Shown here: positions 62,218 through 64,000 of the stretch, in pieces | How the letters are laid out: each line of letters starts with the position of its first letter | Numbering within the stretch: the first letter of the stretch is position 1 | Source: Prevotella communis | Lineage (GTDB): Bacteria; Bacteroidota; Bacteroidia; Bacteroidales; Bacteroidaceae | Assembly: GCF_022024175.1 (NCBI RefSeq) | Contig: NZ_CP091794.1 | Coordinates: 248,001 to 312,000 of the forward strand | Direction of reading: 5' to 3' | Length of the DNA stretch: 64,000 nt | Notes under the pieces: generated by a model | What the model was told of the DNA's origin: nothing | Seen by the model: the letters and a program-made list of their open reading frames with translations, nothing else | The model's database searches: none | Made by a program: the position numbers and the translations under genes

Positions 62218-63981
62218 ATGAGGCATTTTGATTTGAATGCTATACTGGCCGAGGCTCATCAGGAATTCCCTGTCGCGCAGCGTCGGCCGGTTATTGGTAT
62301 TACAGGCAACTATGGTGAGCTGACCTGTAAACTGGGTGAGGGATACTATAAACAGATAGTGGCTGCTGGTGGTGTGCCTATGATTATTCCGCCTGTGGCT
62401 GACAAGACAGTGCTGGCCGACACGCTCGACCGTATTGATGCCCTGATGCTCAGTGGCGGAGCCGATATCAACCCCCTCTATTGTGGTGAGGAACCTGTGC
62501 CGGGCCTGGGAGGCATCAATAGTGAGCGCGACCTGCCCGAACTGCTCATTGCCCGAATGGCCTATAACCGTCAGTTGCCTATCCTTGGCATCTGTCGTGG
62601 CATCCAGACCTTGGCTGTGGCTTTGGGTGGCAAGGTGGAGCAGGATATCAAGTTGACTACCGTGAAACATTCACAGGATGCCGATCGCTCAGAACCTACG
62701 CATTCTGTCTCCATTGAAAAAGATTCTACCTTGTATAAAATATACAGCGGTAGCAAGTCTTTCACTCTTCACTCTTCACTTTTCCCTCTCTATGTCAACT
62801 CCTTCCATCATCAGGCGGTGAGCGATGCCGGACCCCGTTTCCGTGTTGTCGGCCGTGCTGCCGATGGGGTGATAGAGGCTATTGAGAGTACTGAGTTCAA
62901 ACCTATCCTGGGTGTGCAGTGGCATCCGGAGTGTATGGGTGCCGACGGACTGCCTGTCTTCCAGTGGCTGGTGGACGAGGCACGGAAGTTCAAGGAGGTG
63001 AAGCGTGTGCATCATCACACCTTGACGCTCGACACCCATTGCGACACGCCGATGTTCTTCCCTCAGGATGTGAACTTCGCCGCTCGCGACCCACGTATCC
63101 TCGTTGACTTGCATAAGATGACCGAGGGACGCCAGGATGCTACGATTATGGTGGCTTACCTGCCTCAGCAGAGTGACCAGTGGCAAGGCGTTAAAGGCGA
63201 GAAACGTGCTTTTGCTGACGATATCTTTGATAAGATTGAACAAATCGTGGCACAGAATGCCGATTATCTGGCGCTTGCCCGTACGCCTCAGCAGTTGTGG
63301 GATAATAAGCATGCCGGACGCAAGAGTATCATGATGGGTATCGAGAACGGTTTGGCACTTGATGGTGACATCCACAATATTCAGCATTTCAAGGACCGTG
63401 GCATCGTCTATATCACCCTTTGTCATAATGGCGATAATGACATCTGCGACTCTGCCCGTGGCTCTGAGACCCATGGTGGCGTGAGTGCCTTTGGGCAGGA
63501 GGTTATCCGCGAGATGAACCGACTGGGTATTATGGTCGATCTGAGTCATGCCCACGAGAAGAGTTTCTATGATGCCTTGGAACTGTCAAGGACGCCTATC
63601 GTATGCAGTCATAGTTCGGCTCGTGCCCTGTGTGACCATCCGCGCAACCTGACCGACGACCAGATGCGTGCCCTTGCCGCCAAGGGTGGCGTGTGCCAGA
63701 TAACGCTTTATCATGGGTTTCTGAAGAAAGAGGGCGAGGCTACCATCTTGGATGCTATGCAACATTTGGACCATGCTATCCAGGTGATGGGTATCGACCA
63801 CGTAGGGCTGGGTACCGATTTCGATGGCGATGGTGGTATCCGTGGGTTGGCAAACAGTAGTGAGCTGACCAACTTCACCCGCCAGCTGCTGGCTCGTCGT
63901 TATAGTGATGCCGATATCCAGAAGATATGGGGCGGCAACTTCCTGCGTGTCATGCAGCAGGTGCAAGGTAATAATGGATAA
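62218..63981 (+). CDS. Fusion: class I glutamine amidotransferase-like (C26) + membrane dipeptidase (M19)
   Basis: Protein of 587 aa with two enzymes. Residues ~22-255 are a gamma-glutamyl-GABA hydrolase-type C26 domain: SGGADINPLY, nucleophile Cys126 in LGICRGIQTLA, and VQWHPE (His236, Glu238). Residues ~268-580 are an M19 renal-dipeptidase-type zinc domain: LDTHCDTP (His274, Asp276), VDLSHAHEKSF, VCSHSSARALCDHPRNL and GLGTDFDGDGG. Together they could release gamma-glutamyl groups and cleave the resulting dipeptides. No signal peptide. A 7-nt tandem repeat at 62761-62781 adds residues within the C26 domain. Begins immediately after the Lrp stop. Confidence 0.88.
   Translation: MRHFDLNAILAEAHQEFPVAQRRPVIGITGNYGELTCKLGEGYYKQIVAAGGVPMIIPPVADKTVLADTLDRIDALMLSGGADINPLYCGEEPVPGLGGINSERDLPELLIARMAYNRQLPILGICRGIQTLAVALGGKVEQDIKLTTVKHSQDADRSEPTHSVSIEKDSTLYKIYSGSKSFTLHSSLFPLYVNSFHHQAVSDAGPRFRVVGRAADGVIEAIESTEFKPILGVQWHPECMGADGLPVFQWLVDEARKFKEVKRVHHHTLTLDTHCDTPMFFPQDVNFAARDPRILVDLHKMTEGRQDATIMVAYLPQQSDQWQGVKGEKRAFADDIFDKIEQIVAQNADYLALARTPQQLWDNKHAGRKSIMMGIENGLALDGDIHNIQHFKDRGIVYITLCHNGDNDICDSARGSETHGGVSAFGQEVIREMNRLGIMVDLSHAHEKSFYDALELSRTPIVCSHSSARALCDHPRNLTDDQMRALAAKGGVCQITLYHGFLKKEGEATILDAMQHLDHAIQVMGIDHVGLGTDFDGDGGIRGLANSSELTNFTRQLLARRYSDADIQKIWGGNFLRVMQQVQGNNG
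62761..62781 (+). repeat. 7-bp tandem repeat inside the C26-M19 gene
   Basis: TTCACTC, TTCACTC, TTCACTT in direct succession, in frame, encoding FTLHSSL. Such TTCACTC strings (and the complement GAGTGAA) are common in Bacteroidales intergenic spacers, so one appears to have entered this coding region. Confidence 0.7.
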
Positions 63982-64000
63982 TGGATAATTGAAAATTAAA

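Overview
The window looks like chromosome of a Bacteroidales bacterium, most likely Prevotellaceae (Prevotella, Segatella or a relative). The evidence is many intergenic TAnnTTTG promoter elements (the Bacteroidetes -7 box), FimB/Mfa2 and Mfa1-type pilins, a DUF3575 protein, fimbrillin lipoproteins, a C-terminal domain resembling a type IX secretion (T9SS) sorting signal, and Bacteroidales-type fusion enzymes. I saw no rRNA, tRNA, IS element or CRISPR array. Genes are densely packed.

Layout. (1) 1-5.8 kb, housekeeping: the 5' part of a TGS-uridine kinase-type nucleoside kinase, a Na/Pi cotransporter, a leftward three-gene unit (DUF3737, MalY/PatB-type PLP enzyme, C_GCAxxG_C_C protein) and a sirtuin. 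(2) 5.9-39.3 kb, a rightward cluster with the character of one very long operon. It encodes a DUF3575/OmpA-like outer-membrane protein, four large Mfa1-like pilin lipoproteins, one FimB/Mfa2-type anchor, two further fimbrillin-like lipoproteins, two giant glycine-rich repeat proteins (4028 aa and about 2360 aa, built on a recurring [VIL][YF]GGG motif) and a DUF5106/thioredoxin-fold protein. (3) 39.2-44.6 kb, small transcription units with glycosyltransferases (GT4, GT25, GT2), an exported flavodoxin, a LicD protein and a Kdo/WaaP-type kinase. (4) 44.6-56.3 kb, a leftward ten-gene surface-glycan operon: LTA-synthase-like transferase, MsbA-like ABC exporter, second LTA-synthase-like transferase, DegT aminotransferase, LpxL-like acyltransferase, GT9, GT90, GT4 and a second LicD. 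(5) 56.4-64 kb: metallophosphoesterase, MiaB, three consecutive FKBP prolyl isomerases, an Lrp/AsnC regulator and a C26-M19 fusion peptidase.

How they work together. Region 2 reads as a type V (donor-strand) pilus locus extended with giant secreted repeat proteins. All six fimbrillin-like lipoproteins carry a Thr-Arg motif 26-39 residues after the lipobox Cys, the place where FimA/Mfa1 pilins are cut by an Arg-specific protease. The co-encoded giants, one with a T9SS-like tail and one preceded by an 11-bp minisatellite with inverted copies, are the best candidate for an undescribed surface system. Regions 3-4 look like assembly and phospho-decoration of LPS or another lipid-linked glycan: two LicD proteins, two LTA-synthase-like transferases and a Kdo/WaaP-like kinase all act on phosphorylated groups. 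The Lrp gene in region 5 sits behind a perfect 17-bp inverted repeat that contains its own promoter, a likely autoregulatory operator.
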